The notes: generated by a model from the letters alone, not told the origin. DNA of 64,000 nucleotides from Rhodococcoides fascians NBRC 12155 = LMG 3623 (GCF_001894785.1 NZ_BCWW01000001.1:682001-746000), one strand, 5' to 3'; positions 52,543 to 62,959 are shown, counted from the stretch's first letter. Numbers and translations: made by a program.

Positions 52543-54924
52543 GTGGCCCTCTACCGGAAGTACCGTCCCGCGACGTTCGCCGAAGTCGTCGGTCAGGAGC
52601 ACGTCACCGAACCGATCAGCGTGGCGCTCGATTCCAACAGAATCAACCACGCCTATCTCTTCTCAGGCCCTCGTGGCTGCGGAAAGACGTCCTCGGCACG
52701 CATCCTCGCCCGATCGCTGAACTGCGCCGAAGGACCGACCTCCACCCCCTGCGGTGTGTGCAACTCCTGCGTCGCACTGGCACCGGGCGGGCCCGGCAAC
52801 TTCGACGTCGTCGAGATGGACGCAGCCAGCCACGGTGGCGTCGACGATGCACGCGATCTTCGAGACAAAGCCGTGTACGCCCCGGCCGAGTCGCGCTACG
52901 TCATCTTCATCATCGACGAGGCGCACATGGTCACCCCGGCCGGCTTCAACGCGCTGCTCAAGGTCGTCGAGGAACCGCCGGAGCACCTGGTCTTCATCTT
53001 CGCGACCACCGAGCCCGAGAAGGTGCTCCCCACCATCCGCTCGCGAACCCACCACTACCCGTTCCGACTGCTCGCGCCGTCGACGATGCGCGGCCTGCTC
53101 GAGAAGATCTGTGGTCAGGAACAGGTACCGGTCGAGGACGCGGTCTATCCACTCGTTATCCGCGCGGGTGGCGGTTCTCCGCGTGACTCGCTGTCGGTCA
53201 TGGACCAGTTGCTGGCCGGAGCCGGACCGGAAGGCGTCACCTACCCGCGAGCTCTGTCGCTGCTCGGCGTCACCGACGTCGCGCTGATCGACGAGGCCGT
53301 CGACGCCCTGGCCGCGGGAGACGGCGGCGCACTGTTCGGCACCGTCGACAAGGTGATGGACGCGGGCCACGACCCACGTCGCTTCGCCATCGACCTCCTC
53401 GATCGCATGCGAGACCTGATCCTGATGAAGGCCGTACCCGACGCCGGTGAACGTGGCCTGGTCGACGTGCCGGGCGACGTCCTCGAACGGCTCCGCGACG
53501 AGGCGGACCTGCTCGGCTCGGCGACGCTGACTCGCTACGCCGAAATCGTGCACTCGGGCCTCGGCGAAATGCGAGGGGCCACCGCGCCGCGCCTGCTGCT
53601 CGAAGTGATGTGCGCACGGATGCTGCTGCCCTCGGCTTCCGATGCGGAATCGGCGGTGCTGCAGAGGCTCGAACGCGTCGAACGTCGCCTGGACGTCACC
53701 CTTCCTGCCGGTGAGCAGGCGGCAGTGGCACAGGCAGCCGCAGACCCGACACGACCACAGCTGCCCGCGACCGACGAGCCTGCACCCTCCGGCCCGCCCC
53801 CGGTGAACAAATTCCAGCGACCGTCCCAGCGACAGCCGGCCGCCGAGTCCGCACCCGCGGCACCAGCATCGGCCCCGGCTCCGGCACCTGCGCCTGCGCC
53901 TGTCGCGGCACCCGAACCCATGGCGGTCCCGGAAACGTCTCCGGTGCCCGAGCCTGCAGCTCCTGAGCCAGCTCCCGCACCCGAGCCAGCTCCCGCACCC
54001 GAGCCGGCTCCGACACCCGAACCAGCTCCGACACCCGAACCAGCTCCGACACCCGAACCGGCTCCGACACCCGAACCGGCTCCAACACCCGAGCCAGCTC
54101 CGACACCCGAGCCAGCTCCGACACCCGAACCGGCACCCACACCCGAACCGGCGCGCGAGCCCGCACCGGTCACGACTTCCGCTGCAGCGCAACAGCATTC
54201 GGAAACTTCGCTGTCCCATGAGGATTTTCCGCCGGAGCCCGAGGACGAGTACGGACCGGAGCCCGAGCCGGTGTACGAATCCGAGCCCGAGCCTGTCGCG
54301 GCACCCGCGGCGGCCTCCAACGAGCCGGATGCGGCGGCCGTCCGCGCGGTGTGGTCCGAGGTGCGAACCAAGGTACGAGAGCGAAGCAGGACCGTCGAGG
54401 TGATGTTGTCCGGTGCGTCGGTACGCACCGTCGAGAACGGCACCATCACACTGGGCCACGATTCGGCACCGCTCGCGAAGCGACTCGAAGAACCCCGCAA
54501 CGCCGACGTCATTCGGGACGCGTTGCGTGACGTGTTCGGCGTCGAATGGTCGGTGGTCTGTCTGGTGGGTGCTGCGGCACCACCGGAACCGTCATCAGCA
54601 AAAAAAGATGAACCGGCAGCGAAACCCGCGTCGCTGCCGAAGTTCTCGAGGCCGAGCCAGGCAGGGGCTCCCCGTCCGACGTCGGACGGTTTCGGTTCAG
54701 CGGGCGATGGATCGGACGCAGATATTCCGATGCCCGAGGCCCCGGACTATCCCGATGATCCCGAGCCGGTAGGTCCGCCGCCTCCGGAGACGCCGGAGGA
54801 CGAGGAAGAACTGCTCAAGGCCGCGGCCGAACCCGCGGACCCGTCGGTTCGTCGGGACCCGGAAACGGTCGCCATGGAGCTGCTGGTGAGCGAACTCGGA
54901 GCGGTACCGCTCAAGGAGATCTGA
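52543..54924 (+). CDS. dnaX: DNA polymerase III subunits gamma and tau
   Basis: The clamp-loader ATPase, 793 residues from GTG 52543 (ALYRKYRPATFAEVVGQEHV is the universal N-terminus). Walker A GPRGCGKTS (42-50), zinc-binding cysteines 61, 70, 73 and 76, Walker B/DEAH-like IIDEAHM and sensor 1 IFATTEP are all present. The region from about residue 400 is a proline/alanine/glutamate-rich linker with ten perfect-frame six-residue repeats. A conserved tau C-terminal domain (VWSEVRTKVRERSRTVEVML) follows. No frameshift heptamer for a short gamma form was noticed. Confidence 0.96.
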   Translation: MALYRKYRPATFAEVVGQEHVTEPISVALDSNRINHAYLFSGPRGCGKTSSARILARSLNCAEGPTSTPCGVCNSCVALAPGGPGNFDVVEMDAASHGGVDDARDLRDKAVYAPAESRYVIFIIDEAHMVTPAGFNALLKVVEEPPEHLVFIFATTEPEKVLPTIRSRTHHYPFRLLAPSTMRGLLEKICGQEQVPVEDAVYPLVIRAGGGSPRDSLSVMDQLLAGAGPEGVTYPRALSLLGVTDVALIDEAVDALAAGDGGALFGTVDKVMDAGHDPRRFAIDLLDRMRDLILMKAVPDAGERGLVDVPGDVLERLRDEADLLGSATLTRYAEIVHSGLGEMRGATAPRLLLEVMCARMLLPSASDAESAVLQRLERVERRLDVTLPAGEQAAVAQAAADPTRPQLPATDEPAPSGPPPVNKFQRPSQRQPAAESAPAAPASAPAPAPAPAPVAAPEPMAVPETSPVPEPAAPEPAPAPEPAPAPEPAPTPEPAPTPEPAPTPEPAPTPEPAPTPEPAPTPEPAPTPEPAPTPEPAREPAPVTTSAAAQQHSETSLSHEDFPPEPEDEYGPEPEPVYESEPEPVAAPAAASNEPDAAAVRAVWSEVRTKVRERSRTVEVMLSGASVRTVENGTITLGHDSAPLAKRLEEPRNADVIRDALRDVFGVEWSVVCLVGAAAPPEPSSAKKDEPAAKPASLPKFSRPSQAGAPRPTSDGFGSAGDGSDADIPMPEAPDYPDDPEPVGPPPPETPEDEEELLKAAAEPADPSVRRDPETVAMELLVSELGAVPLKEI
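53965..54144 (+). repeat. Ten tandem 18-nt repeats in dnaX linker
   Basis: Ten consecutive 18-nt units of the type GAGCCAGCTCCGACACCC encode EPAPAP twice and EPAPTP eight times. Units differ at a few synonymous sites. This minisatellite encodes an extended linker between the clamp-loader and tau domains. Confidence 0.9.
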
Positions 54925-54927
54925 GGC

Positions 54928-55170
54928 TCAGGCGAGCGTGAGATCGTCGGTGTCGACGAATACCAGTCGGCCGCTGTCGAGAGCGACGGCCCAACGCTTG
55001 GCGACGGCCCAGTCCCGCGAGGTGCTGTCGGTCGCTTGGACTCCGAAGTCGTCGACGATAGCGCCGGTCTCGTAGGCGTCGGATCCAGAACTGTCGGCTC
55101 CGGACTTGTCGTCGTTGCGAGTGCGTACCTTGACGCGAGCGCCCACGGTCGGTTCGTTGTCGGTTTCCAT
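54928..55170 (-). CDS. Small conserved-type acidic hypothetical protein
   Basis: An 80-residue protein from the Met at 55170 (AAGAAG upstream). It starts METDNEPTVGARVKVRTRND and is acidic and polar in the middle (GADSSGSDAYETGAIVDDFG). The end (RWAVALDSGRLVFVDTDDLT) looks like a small SH3-like beta barrel. I do not recognise a named family; actinobacterial genomes often have such a gene. It is convergent with dnaX, whose stop is 3 bp away. Confidence 0.6.
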   Translation of the reverse strand: METDNEPTVGARVKVRTRNDDKSGADSSGSDAYETGAIVDDFGVQATDSTSRDWAVAKRWAVALDSGRLVFVDTDDLTLA

Positions 55171-55259
55171 GGTCGGTCTTCTTTCGCCTTCGGTCGATCT
55201 GACGCATCGTAATTTCCCATGACGGGGTCGTTCAAACCTGAACCGCATCGTGGGTCATG

Positions 55260-55314
55260 CGAAACGCTCGTTTCGGTCCTTATGTCGGATCGGTATGCCA
55301 ACTTACTGTGGCAT
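55260..55314. promoter_or_regulatory. Two perfect palindromes upstream of fadAB
   Basis: CGAAACG-CT-CGTTTCG (55260-55275) and ATGCCA-N8-TGGCAT (55295-55314) lie in the 233-bp gap before the thiolase gene. Both are perfect dyads of operator size; a TetR- or GntR-type fatty-acid regulator is the likely ligand. The two sequences are unrelated to each other. Confidence 0.5.
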
Positions 55315-55403
55315 GAGCTGAGGTCTGTCATGGCCTCGCACCGACGCGATCGGCCGGCACGGCGATCGCGACAAGATCGAGTATGTGGAAGGAACTGCGC
55401 GCT

Positions 55404-56615
<1,212 letters not shown>

Positions 56616-56624
56616 GGTAGAACG

Positions 56625-58760
56625 ATGTCTGACAACATGATTCAGTGGGACCAGGACGCCGACGGCATCGTCGTTCTGACGATGGACGACCCCAACCAGG
56701 GCGCCAACACGATGAACCAGCTGTACAAGGACTCGATGGGCGCGACGGTCGACCGCCTCGAGGCCGAGAAGGACAGCATCACCGGAGTCGTGCTGACCTC
56801 CGCCAAGAAGACGTTCTTCGCCGGCGGCGATCTGCACACCCTCATCGAAGCCAAGCCCGAGGACGCCCAGCGGGTGTTCGACGAGGTCCAGGAAGTCAAG
56901 GGACAGCTGCGTCGGCTCGAGAAGCTCGGCAAGCCGGTCGTGTCCGCCATCAACGGTGCGGCACTCGGCGGCGGACTCGAGATCGCTCTCGCAACGCATC
57001 ACCGCATCGCGGCCGATGTTCCCGGCGTGCAGATCGGTCTGCCCGAGGTCTCGCTCGGCCTCCTGCCCGGCGGCGGCGGCGTTGCCCGCATCACGCGACT
57101 GCTCGGCATCCAGACCGGCTTCATGACGGTCCTCGCTCAGGGCACTCGGTTCCGTCCGGCCAAGGCTCTCGAAATCGGTCTGGTTCACGAATTGGTCGGC
57201 AGCATCGACGAATTGGTGCCCACCGCCAAGGCATGGATCAAGGCCAACCCCGAGGGTGGCGTCGCACCGTGGGACGTCAAGGGTTACAAGATCCCCGGCG
57301 GCACGCCGTCGAACCCGAAGCTCGCGCAGATCCTGCCTGCCTTCCCGTCCAACCTGCGCAAGCAGATCAAGGGCGCACCGATGCCGGCTCCGCGCGCGAT
57401 TCTCGCTGCGGCGGTGGAGGGTGCGCAGGTCGACTTCGACAATGCGTGCACCATCGAGTCGCGGTACTTCACCGAGTTGGTCACCGGTCTGGTGTCCAAG
57501 AACATGATTCAGGCGTTCTTCTTCGACCTGCAGGCGATCAACGCCGGTAAGTCTCGTCCCGACGGCATCGAGAAGACCACCTTCACCAAGGTCGCGGTTC
57601 TCGGCGCAGGCATGATGGGCGCGGGCATCGCGTACGTGTGTGCCAAGGCCGGAATCGACGTGGTGCTCAAGGACGTTGCGATCGAGTCGGCGCAGAAGGG
57701 CAAGGCGTACTCCGAGGCCATCGAGGCCAAGGCACTCTCGCGTGGCAAGACCACCCAGGAGAAGTCGGACGCTCTGCTCGCACGCATCCACCCGACCGCC
57801 GATGCCAAGGACGTCGAAGGTGCCGACCTCGTCATCGAGGCCGTCTTCGAGTCGGAAGAGTTGAAGCAGAAGGTCTTCCAGGAGATCGAGGACCTCGTCG
57901 ATCCGACGGCGCTGCTCGGTTCCAACACCTCGACGCTGCCCATCACGAGCCTCGCTCAGGGCATCAAGCGTCAGGAAGACTTCATCGGCATCCACTTCTT
58001 CTCACCCGTCGACAAGATGCCGCTGGTGGAGATCATTCGCGGCGAGAAGACGTCGGATGCGGCCTTGGCCAAGGCATTCGACCTGGTGCAGCTCATCAAG
58101 AAGACGCCGATCGTCGTCAACGACAGTCGTGGATTCTTCACCTCTCGCGTGATCGGTACGTTCATCAACGAGGCCATTGCGATGCTGGGCGAGGGCGTCG
58201 AGCCGTCGACCATCGAGCAGGCCGGTCTGCAGGCCGGTTACCCGGCTGCGCCGCTGCAGCTTTCGGACGAGCTCACGCTCAACCTGATGCAGAAGATCCG
58301 CAAGGAAACCTACGACGCCATCAAGGCTGCCGGTGGAACGCCTCCGGAGGATCCGGCCGGCGAGGTCATCGACAAGATGGTCGACGAGTTCGAGCGTCCG
58401 TCGAAGGCCAAGGGTGCGGGCTTCTACGAGTACGAAGACGGCAAGCGCGCCGGCCTGTGGCCCGGACTGCGTGATGCGTTCAAGTCGGGTTCGGCGGACA
58501 TCCCGTTCGAGGACCTCAAGGAACGCATGCTGTTCATCGAGGCCATCGAGACGCAGAAGTGCTTCGACGAGGGTGTCCTGAATACCACCGCCGACGCCAA
58601 CATCGGTTCGATCTTCGGCATCGGCTTCCCGGCATGGACGGGTGGCGTGCACCAGTACGTCGTCGGCTACCCGGGTGGTCAGGCCGGATTCGTCGCTCGC
58701 GCGGACGAATTGGCCAAGAAGTACGGAGAGCGCTTCCAGGTTCCGGCCTCGCTGCGCTGA
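56625..58760 (+). CDS. fadB: Fatty-acid oxidation trifunctional alpha subunit: enoyl-CoA hydratase/3-hydroxyacyl-CoA dehydrogenase
   Basis: A 711-residue fusion. The N-terminal crotonase domain has the oxyanion-hole segments FFAGGDLHTLIEA and INGAALGGGLEIALA with the catalytic glutamate in LPEVSLGLLPGGGG. The NAD-binding site is VAVLGAGMMGAGIAYVCAKA, and the dehydrogenase histidine lies in IGIHFFSPVDKMPLVEII. It forms the alpha2beta2 complex with FadA, as in mycobacteria. A palindromic repeat starts 6 bp after the stop. Confidence 0.95.
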   Translation: MSDNMIQWDQDADGIVVLTMDDPNQGANTMNQLYKDSMGATVDRLEAEKDSITGVVLTSAKKTFFAGGDLHTLIEAKPEDAQRVFDEVQEVKGQLRRLEKLGKPVVSAINGAALGGGLEIALATHHRIAADVPGVQIGLPEVSLGLLPGGGGVARITRLLGIQTGFMTVLAQGTRFRPAKALEIGLVHELVGSIDELVPTAKAWIKANPEGGVAPWDVKGYKIPGGTPSNPKLAQILPAFPSNLRKQIKGAPMPAPRAILAAAVEGAQVDFDNACTIESRYFTELVTGLVSKNMIQAFFFDLQAINAGKSRPDGIEKTTFTKVAVLGAGMMGAGIAYVCAKAGIDVVLKDVAIESAQKGKAYSEAIEAKALSRGKTTQEKSDALLARIHPTADAKDVEGADLVIEAVFESEELKQKVFQEIEDLVDPTALLGSNTSTLPITSLAQGIKRQEDFIGIHFFSPVDKMPLVEIIRGEKTSDAALAKAFDLVQLIKKTPIVVNDSRGFFTSRVIGTFINEAIAMLGEGVEPSTIEQAGLQAGYPAAPLQLSDELTLNLMQKIRKETYDAIKAAGGTPPEDPAGEVIDKMVDEFERPSKAKGAGFYEYEDGKRAGLWPGLRDAFKSGSADIPFEDLKERMLFIEAIETQKCFDEGVLNTTADANIGSIFGIGFPAWTGGVHQYVVGYPGGQAGFVARADELAKKYGERFQVPASLR

Positions 58761-58766
58761 CCCCAT

Positions 58767-58806
58767 GTGAGTGGAAACGCGTAGCAGGCTACGAGTTTCC
58801 ACTCAC
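58767..58806. repeat. Palindromic intergenic repeat, copy 3
   Basis: A 40-nt element with arms GTGAGTGGAAA/TTTCCACTCAC and inner CGTAG-CAGG-CTACG, identical in design to copies 1 and 2. A different small dyad (GCGCGTAGCGC) follows in place of GCGGCGAAGCCGC. It lies between convergent fadB and the GntR gene and could terminate both. Confidence 0.88.
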
Positions 58807-58821
58807 GTGCGCGTAGCGCTG

Positions 58822-59478
58822 TCACCCGCGATGCGCGATCAACCTCTCGGCGCCGTCTGTGAATTGTTGCTTCATCAATTCGCAGGCGGCGTCGATGTCG
58901 TTTCGAATCAGGGCCGCGATCAGCTCCTCGTGATTGCGCACGGCTGCTCGGCCCCAGTCACGGTCGGTGGCGTAGAGACGGGTCGGGGTATAGCGGGTGG
59001 CGTTGTTGAGAAACCACGCCAACTTGGCCGACTCGGCCAGACGGTTCAGCACACGATGGAACTCGAACTCGATGTTCTCGACGTCCTCGGCCTTGCCGTT
59101 CTCGACGGCGACCGACAGTGCGTCGGTGAGCTCGGTGAGTCGATCCAGTTCGACCTCGGTGATCTTCGGTGCCGCCCGGCGCACGAGTTCGACCGCGATC
59201 TCACCCTGCAGCCAGAAGATGTCGACGATGTCGCTCGGCGTCAGCGCAGACACCACATAGCCGCGGTGGGGGACGAGCTCGACGATGCCCTCACCGCGCA
59301 AGGTCAGTAGCGCCTCACGCACCGGGGTGACGCTGACGCCCAGCTGGGCTGCGGTCTCGTCGAGCCGGATGAAGTCTCCCGGACTCACCTCTCCGGACAT
59401 CACCAGGTGCCGGACGTGGCTGGCGACTTCCTCGGACAACTGCGGCCGTCGCCTCAGAGCCGTCCGCTTGTCTGCCAT
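58822..59478 (-). CDS. GntR-family (FCD) transcriptional regulator
   Basis: A 218-residue regulator with an N-terminal winged helix (TAAQLGVSVTPVREALLTLR is the recognition helix region) and an all-helical FCD effector domain. Metal/ligand-binding positions in the FCD domain include the acidic and His residues around EFHRVLNRLAES and NHEELIAAL. The start at 59478 is typical; a longer frame upstream looks non-coding. It is convergent with fadB. The target genes are not evident. Confidence 0.87.
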   Translation of the reverse strand: MADKRTALRRRPQLSEEVASHVRHLVMSGEVSPGDFIRLDETAAQLGVSVTPVREALLTLRGEGIVELVPHRGYVVSALTPSDIVDIFWLQGEIAVELVRRAAPKITEVELDRLTELTDALSVAVENGKAEDVENIEFEFHRVLNRLAESAKLAWFLNNATRYTPTRLYATDRDWGRAAVRNHEELIAALIRNDIDAACELMKQQFTDGAERLIAHRG

Positions 59479-59491
59479 GTCGAAAAGCCAA

Positions 59492-60664
59492 TCACACCGC
59501 GGGCTTGGTCCGGAGCACAACCTTCGCGACGGGTTCGACGACGCGGGCAGCAATCGGCCCCAGGATGGCCATCAGCAGCACGTACGCCGTCGCCAGGGCC
59601 GCCAGTTCGCCTTCGACAGCTCCCGCGGCGACGGCCAGTCCGGCGATGACGATGGAGAACTCTCCGCGCGCCACCAGAGCCGCACCGGCGCGTAGTCGTC
59701 CCGGCCTGCCGATTCCCTGCCGACCTGCTGCCCACCAGCCCGTCGCGATCTTGGTCGCGGCGGTGGTGACGGCGAGTACGACGGCCCAGCCCAACACGGG
59801 CGGGATGGTCGACGGGTCGGTGCCCAGACCGAACACGACGAAGAACATCGCAGCGAACAGGTCGCGTAGGGGTTCGAGGACGCGGGTCGCGTTGTCGGCC
59901 GTCGACCCGGAGATCGCGATTCCCAGCAGGAACGCACCGACGGCCGCCGAGACCTGCAGTTCCGACGCGATGCCGGCCACCAGCAGGGCGGACCCGAGGA
60001 CTTTGAGCAGCATGACCTCACGGTCGGGACTGTCGACGATCGCCGAGACGAATCTGCCGTATTTCAGCGCGACGACCAACACGAAGGTGATGACGAACAG
60101 TGAGATGCCGAGGGCTTCGAGTCCGCCGAGGAAGCTGACTCCGCTCAGGACGGCGGTGAGGATCGGGAGGTAGATGGCCATGGCCAGGTCCTCGAACACC
60201 AGGATCGACAGCACGACCGGGGTTTCGCGGTTTCCCAGTCGGCCCAGGTCGGTGAGAACTTTGGCAATGATGCCCGACGACGAGATGTACGTGACGCCGC
60301 CCATCACGAGCGCCCCGACTCCGCCCCAGCCGAGCAGCAGCGCGACGACGGCACCGGGCGCGAAGTTGAGGACGATGTCGACCAGACCGGCCATCCACGA
60401 TCGACGCAGGCCGGTGACGAGCTCGGTTGCGGTGTATTCGAGGCCGAGCAGCAGCAACAGCAGGATGACGCCGATTTCGCTGGCGATCTCGCTGAACTCG
60501 TCGATGCCGCCGAGGTTGACGAATCCGCCGTTGCCGAAGGCCAGTCCGCCGAGCAGGTAGAACGGGATGGGGGAGACGCCGATCCGGCCGGCGAGACGAG
60601 CGAGAAGTCCGAGAACGAAGAACACGGCACCCAGCTCGGTGAGGGCGAGCGCGCTCTCGGCCAC
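59492..60664 (-). CDS. CPA2-family cation/proton antiporter (KhtU/KefB-like)
   Basis: A 390-residue antiporter with about twelve helices. The family core is visible: LLLLLGLEYTATELVTGLRR, ISSSGIIAKVLTDLGRL, ILVFEDLAMAIYLP and GAFLLGIAISGS. It lacks the long cytosolic RCK domain of KefB; instead a separate TrkA-C protein is encoded 19 bp upstream, as in KhtT/KhtU potassium-proton antiporters. Likely role: potassium or pH homeostasis. Confidence 0.9.
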   Translation of the reverse strand: MAESALALTELGAVFFVLGLLARLAGRIGVSPIPFYLLGGLAFGNGGFVNLGGIDEFSEIASEIGVILLLLLLGLEYTATELVTGLRRSWMAGLVDIVLNFAPGAVVALLLGWGGVGALVMGGVTYISSSGIIAKVLTDLGRLGNRETPVVLSILVFEDLAMAIYLPILTAVLSGVSFLGGLEALGISLFVITFVLVVALKYGRFVSAIVDSPDREVMLLKVLGSALLVAGIASELQVSAAVGAFLLGIAISGSTADNATRVLEPLRDLFAAMFFVVFGLGTDPSTIPPVLGWAVVLAVTTAATKIATGWWAAGRQGIGRPGRLRAGAALVARGEFSIVIAGLAVAAGAVEGELAALATAYVLLMAILGPIAARVVEPVAKVVLRTKPAV

Positions 60665-60683
60665 GGGTCAGCCCCGACTGATC

Positions 60684-61166
60684 TCAGGCATTGCCGAGCA
60701 ACTTGGCTGCTGCGTCCAGTCCGTCCGCGGTGCCGACGGCGACCAGCAGGTCACCTGCGGCGAGCGTGAAGTCGGGGGTGGGTGACGGTTGTACCTGGCC
60801 GGCGCGCATGACAGCGACGACGGATACTCCGGTCTTGGTGCGCATGGCGGTGTCGCCGAGTGTGCGGCTGACGAACCGTGAATTCGCGCGAATGGGGAGC
60901 TGACGAGTGTTGATTCCGGGGAGATCGCGATGCTCTTCCCCGAGCTGAGCAATGAGTTGCGGCGACCCGAGCAGATTGCCCAGGGCCGCCGCTTCCTCAT
61001 TGCTCAGGGTGATGGACGCCTGCGTCGCATCGGGGTCGTCCTTGCGCGAAACGATCAACTCGTTCGCGCCGTCCTTGCGGGTGATGACGCCGATGCGGCG
61101 CCCGGAAGCGAGGGCAAAATCTTTCCGCACCCCGATTCCGGGCAGCAGGGTCACTTCGACGTTCAT
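60684..61166 (-). CDS. TrkA-C domain regulatory subunit of the antiporter (KhtT-like)
   Basis: A 160-residue soluble protein. Residues about 80-158 form a TrkA-C/RCK-C domain with the pattern GVSVVAVMRAGQVQPSPTPD and LAAGDLLVAVGTADGL, which gates potassium-linked antiporters by binding nucleotide-type ligands. It is encoded directly upstream of the antiporter and is almost certainly its regulatory partner. The N-terminal half has a KhtT-like beta structure. Confidence 0.88.
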   Translation of the reverse strand: MNVEVTLLPGIGVRKDFALASGRRIGVITRKDGANELIVSRKDDPDATQASITLSNEEAAALGNLLGSPQLIAQLGEEHRDLPGINTRQLPIRANSRFVSRTLGDTAMRTKTGVSVVAVMRAGQVQPSPTPDFTLAAGDLLVAVGTADGLDAAAKLLGNA

Positions 61167-61248
61167 GGTCGAAATGCTAGCCCTGCAGGCAACGCGTTAT
61201 CGCAGGATCAGGCGTGGAGCCTGCAGGAACGACCCGTGAAAATGTGAA

Positions 61249-61563
61249 TCAGGATGCGACGGCAGCGAGCAGCGCTTCGCGCTGGTTTGCGCCGAGGCCG
61301 CCGATGCGGCGCGTATCTGCGATGGACAGCTGCTCGAGCAGCTGTGCGGCGCGCACGGATCCAACGCCCGGCAGGGCCTTGATCAGCGCGGACACCTTGG
61401 TCTTCTTGACGATCTCGTCGTTCTCCGCCTTGGCGAGGACGTCAGCGACGCTCAGTTCGCCGGACTTGACGGATGCGAGCAGCTTCGACCGCGCAGTGCG
61501 TGCCTCGGCCGCCTTGGCCAGCGCCGCGGTGCGCTGTTCCGGTGTCAATACTGGTAAAGCCAT
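61249..61563 (-). CDS. mihF: Actinobacterial integration host factor (mIHF)
   Basis: A 104-residue nucleoid protein of the mIHF family, unrelated to enterobacterial IHF. Family segments are LTPEQRTAALAKAAEARTA at the start, KVSALIKALPGVGSVRAAQL with a helix-two-turn-helix contact region, and ADTRRIGGLGANQREALL at the end. It binds and bends DNA without sequence specificity. Met at 61563 is the usual start (MALPxLT). The usual neighbours in mycobacteria and corynebacteria (pyrF and gmk) are absent here, so it may be a paralogue. Confidence 0.9.
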   Translation of the reverse strand: MALPVLTPEQRTAALAKAAEARTARSKLLASVKSGELSVADVLAKAENDEIVKKTKVSALIKALPGVGSVRAAQLLEQLSIADTRRIGGLGANQREALLAAVAS

Positions 61564-61906
61564 GGCCTGTTCTCCTCGATTGTGGTGACCCGTCGCTCGT
61601 TGACAGGTCTCGACCCTCTTGCATCGTGCCTGGTGGCTCTTCCAATCTAACCGAACAACACGGGTGTCATTCACGGTCGAACCACCGAACCTCCCTCGCC
61701 AGGCTACGTCCTATCCGATTCGGGGTGTGCCCCGACCAGCACTTCGGCCTTCCGGAGCCGGTGTGTGCTGGGTGTTCGACGCCTCGAGCCGGCTCGGTCG
61801 GGAGCGGTCGCGTGCGTTTTTCGATGGGCGACGTCGAGTGCCGTGCCGCGGGTTACGGGCAGCGTACCCATATCCGAACGGTCGGTCGGATTGTTATTCT
61901 GGCGGC
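61564..61906. other. Divergent intergenic region between mihF and secreted hydrolase
   Basis: 343 bp holding the promoters of two divergent genes. Short AT-richer patches occur on the mihF side (around 61645-61665) and just before the hydrolase start. I see no RNA gene, repeat or convincing operator. Confidence 0.5.
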
Positions 61907-62959
61907 ATGATGCGCACCCGAGGACTGCTGGCCGGACTGGCCGCGTCGATGCTCCTGCTCGTCGGCGCGGGTACCGCGGCCGCTGCTCCGATCAACGTTC
62001 CGTGGTCACCCGACGACGCGCTCGATTCGGAGGTCAGCTTCGAGTCCGGCGGCGTCACCTTCTACGGCAGCCTCCGCATGCCGGTCGGCGACACCCGCGG
62101 CGTGGCCTTGGTGCTGCCGGGCAGCGGGCCGACCGATCGCAACGGGAACTCGGGTGATCTGCACCTGAACACGACCGCATACGTCGCCGACGAGTTGTCC
62201 CGACGCGGTATTGCGAGCCTGCGGTTCGACAAGCTCGGGAGCGGCCGCACCGGGCTGGCCGGGGTGGATCCGAACAACCCGCCCGGCTTCGATGCGCAGG
62301 TCGACAATGCCGCGGACGCACTGGCTTTCCTGCAGCAGCGCACCGGTGTCGGGGCGGATCGCACGACGGTGATCGGGCACAGCGAGGGCGCACTGACGGC
62401 ACTGCGCCTGGCCGATGCCGACAGTGCGGCGTTCACCCATGTCGGCCTGCTCGAGCCGTTGTCCATCCGCTACCTCGACCTGCTGACCGCGCAGGTCGAT
62501 CGCAACATCGGCGAGGCCGTGGCGGTCGGCCAGTTCACCGAGGAGCAGGCCGCGTCGTCGCGGGATCGCTTCGCCCAGGCCGTCGCCGATATTCGCGCGG
62601 GACAACCGCTGTCTGCCGAGCCCGACCCGATCGTCGACGGTCTGGGACTGCGGCAGAGCGCCACCTTCCTGCGGGAAGCGGATGCCACGGACCCGGCGGA
62701 TCTGGCTGCCGCGCTACCGGACTCGTACTCCTCGTTCCTGACCTGCTCGGACAAGGACCTGAACGTGTCCTGCGGCCAGGTCGAGAACGTGCGAGTGGCC
62801 CTGGGCCACACCGACCTCCACTTCGCGCACTTCGCCAACAGCTCGCACATGCTGGGCGAGCTCGGCCCGCTGCCCGCCGATCCGAACACTGCCCTGGCAC
62901 CGCTGCCGCTCTCGGGGGAGTTTCGCGATGCGTTCGGGCGGTGGGTGGACGGACTCTGA
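61907..62959 (+). CDS. Secreted alpha/beta hydrolase
   Basis: A 350-residue exported hydrolase. A signal peptide (MMRTRGLLAGLAASMLLL then AAAAP) is followed by an alpha/beta hydrolase core with GSGPTDRNGNSG as oxyanion region and the nucleophile in VIGHSEGALTA. The closing histidine is probably in FANSSHMLGE. An added loop contains a cysteine pair (LTCSD and NVSCG) that may form a disulfide. Relatives are annotated as esterases or peptidases of the S9-like group. The ATG at 61907 is adjacent to a second in-frame Met. Confidence 0.85.
   Translation: MMRTRGLLAGLAASMLLLVGAGTAAAAPINVPWSPDDALDSEVSFESGGVTFYGSLRMPVGDTRGVALVLPGSGPTDRNGNSGDLHLNTTAYVADELSRRGIASLRFDKLGSGRTGLAGVDPNNPPGFDAQVDNAADALAFLQQRTGVGADRTTVIGHSEGALTALRLADADSAAFTHVGLLEPLSIRYLDLLTAQVDRNIGEAVAVGQFTEEQAASSRDRFAQAVADIRAGQPLSAEPDPIVDGLGLRQSATFLREADATDPADLAAALPDSYSSFLTCSDKDLNVSCGQVENVRVALGHTDLHFAHFANSSHMLGELGPLPADPNTALAPLPLSGEFRDAFGRWVDGL

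Noticed and set aside
53965..54144. Possible CRISPR array from 18-nt periodic repeats
   Set aside because: The units are directly abutting without spacers and encode an in-frame proline-rich linker of dnaX.
52663..54459. 598-codon minus-strand frame with G/R/C/F-rich repeats opposite dnaX
   Set aside because: It is the antisense reading of the dnaX 18-nt repeats and ATPase domain; no ribosome-binding site or family motif.
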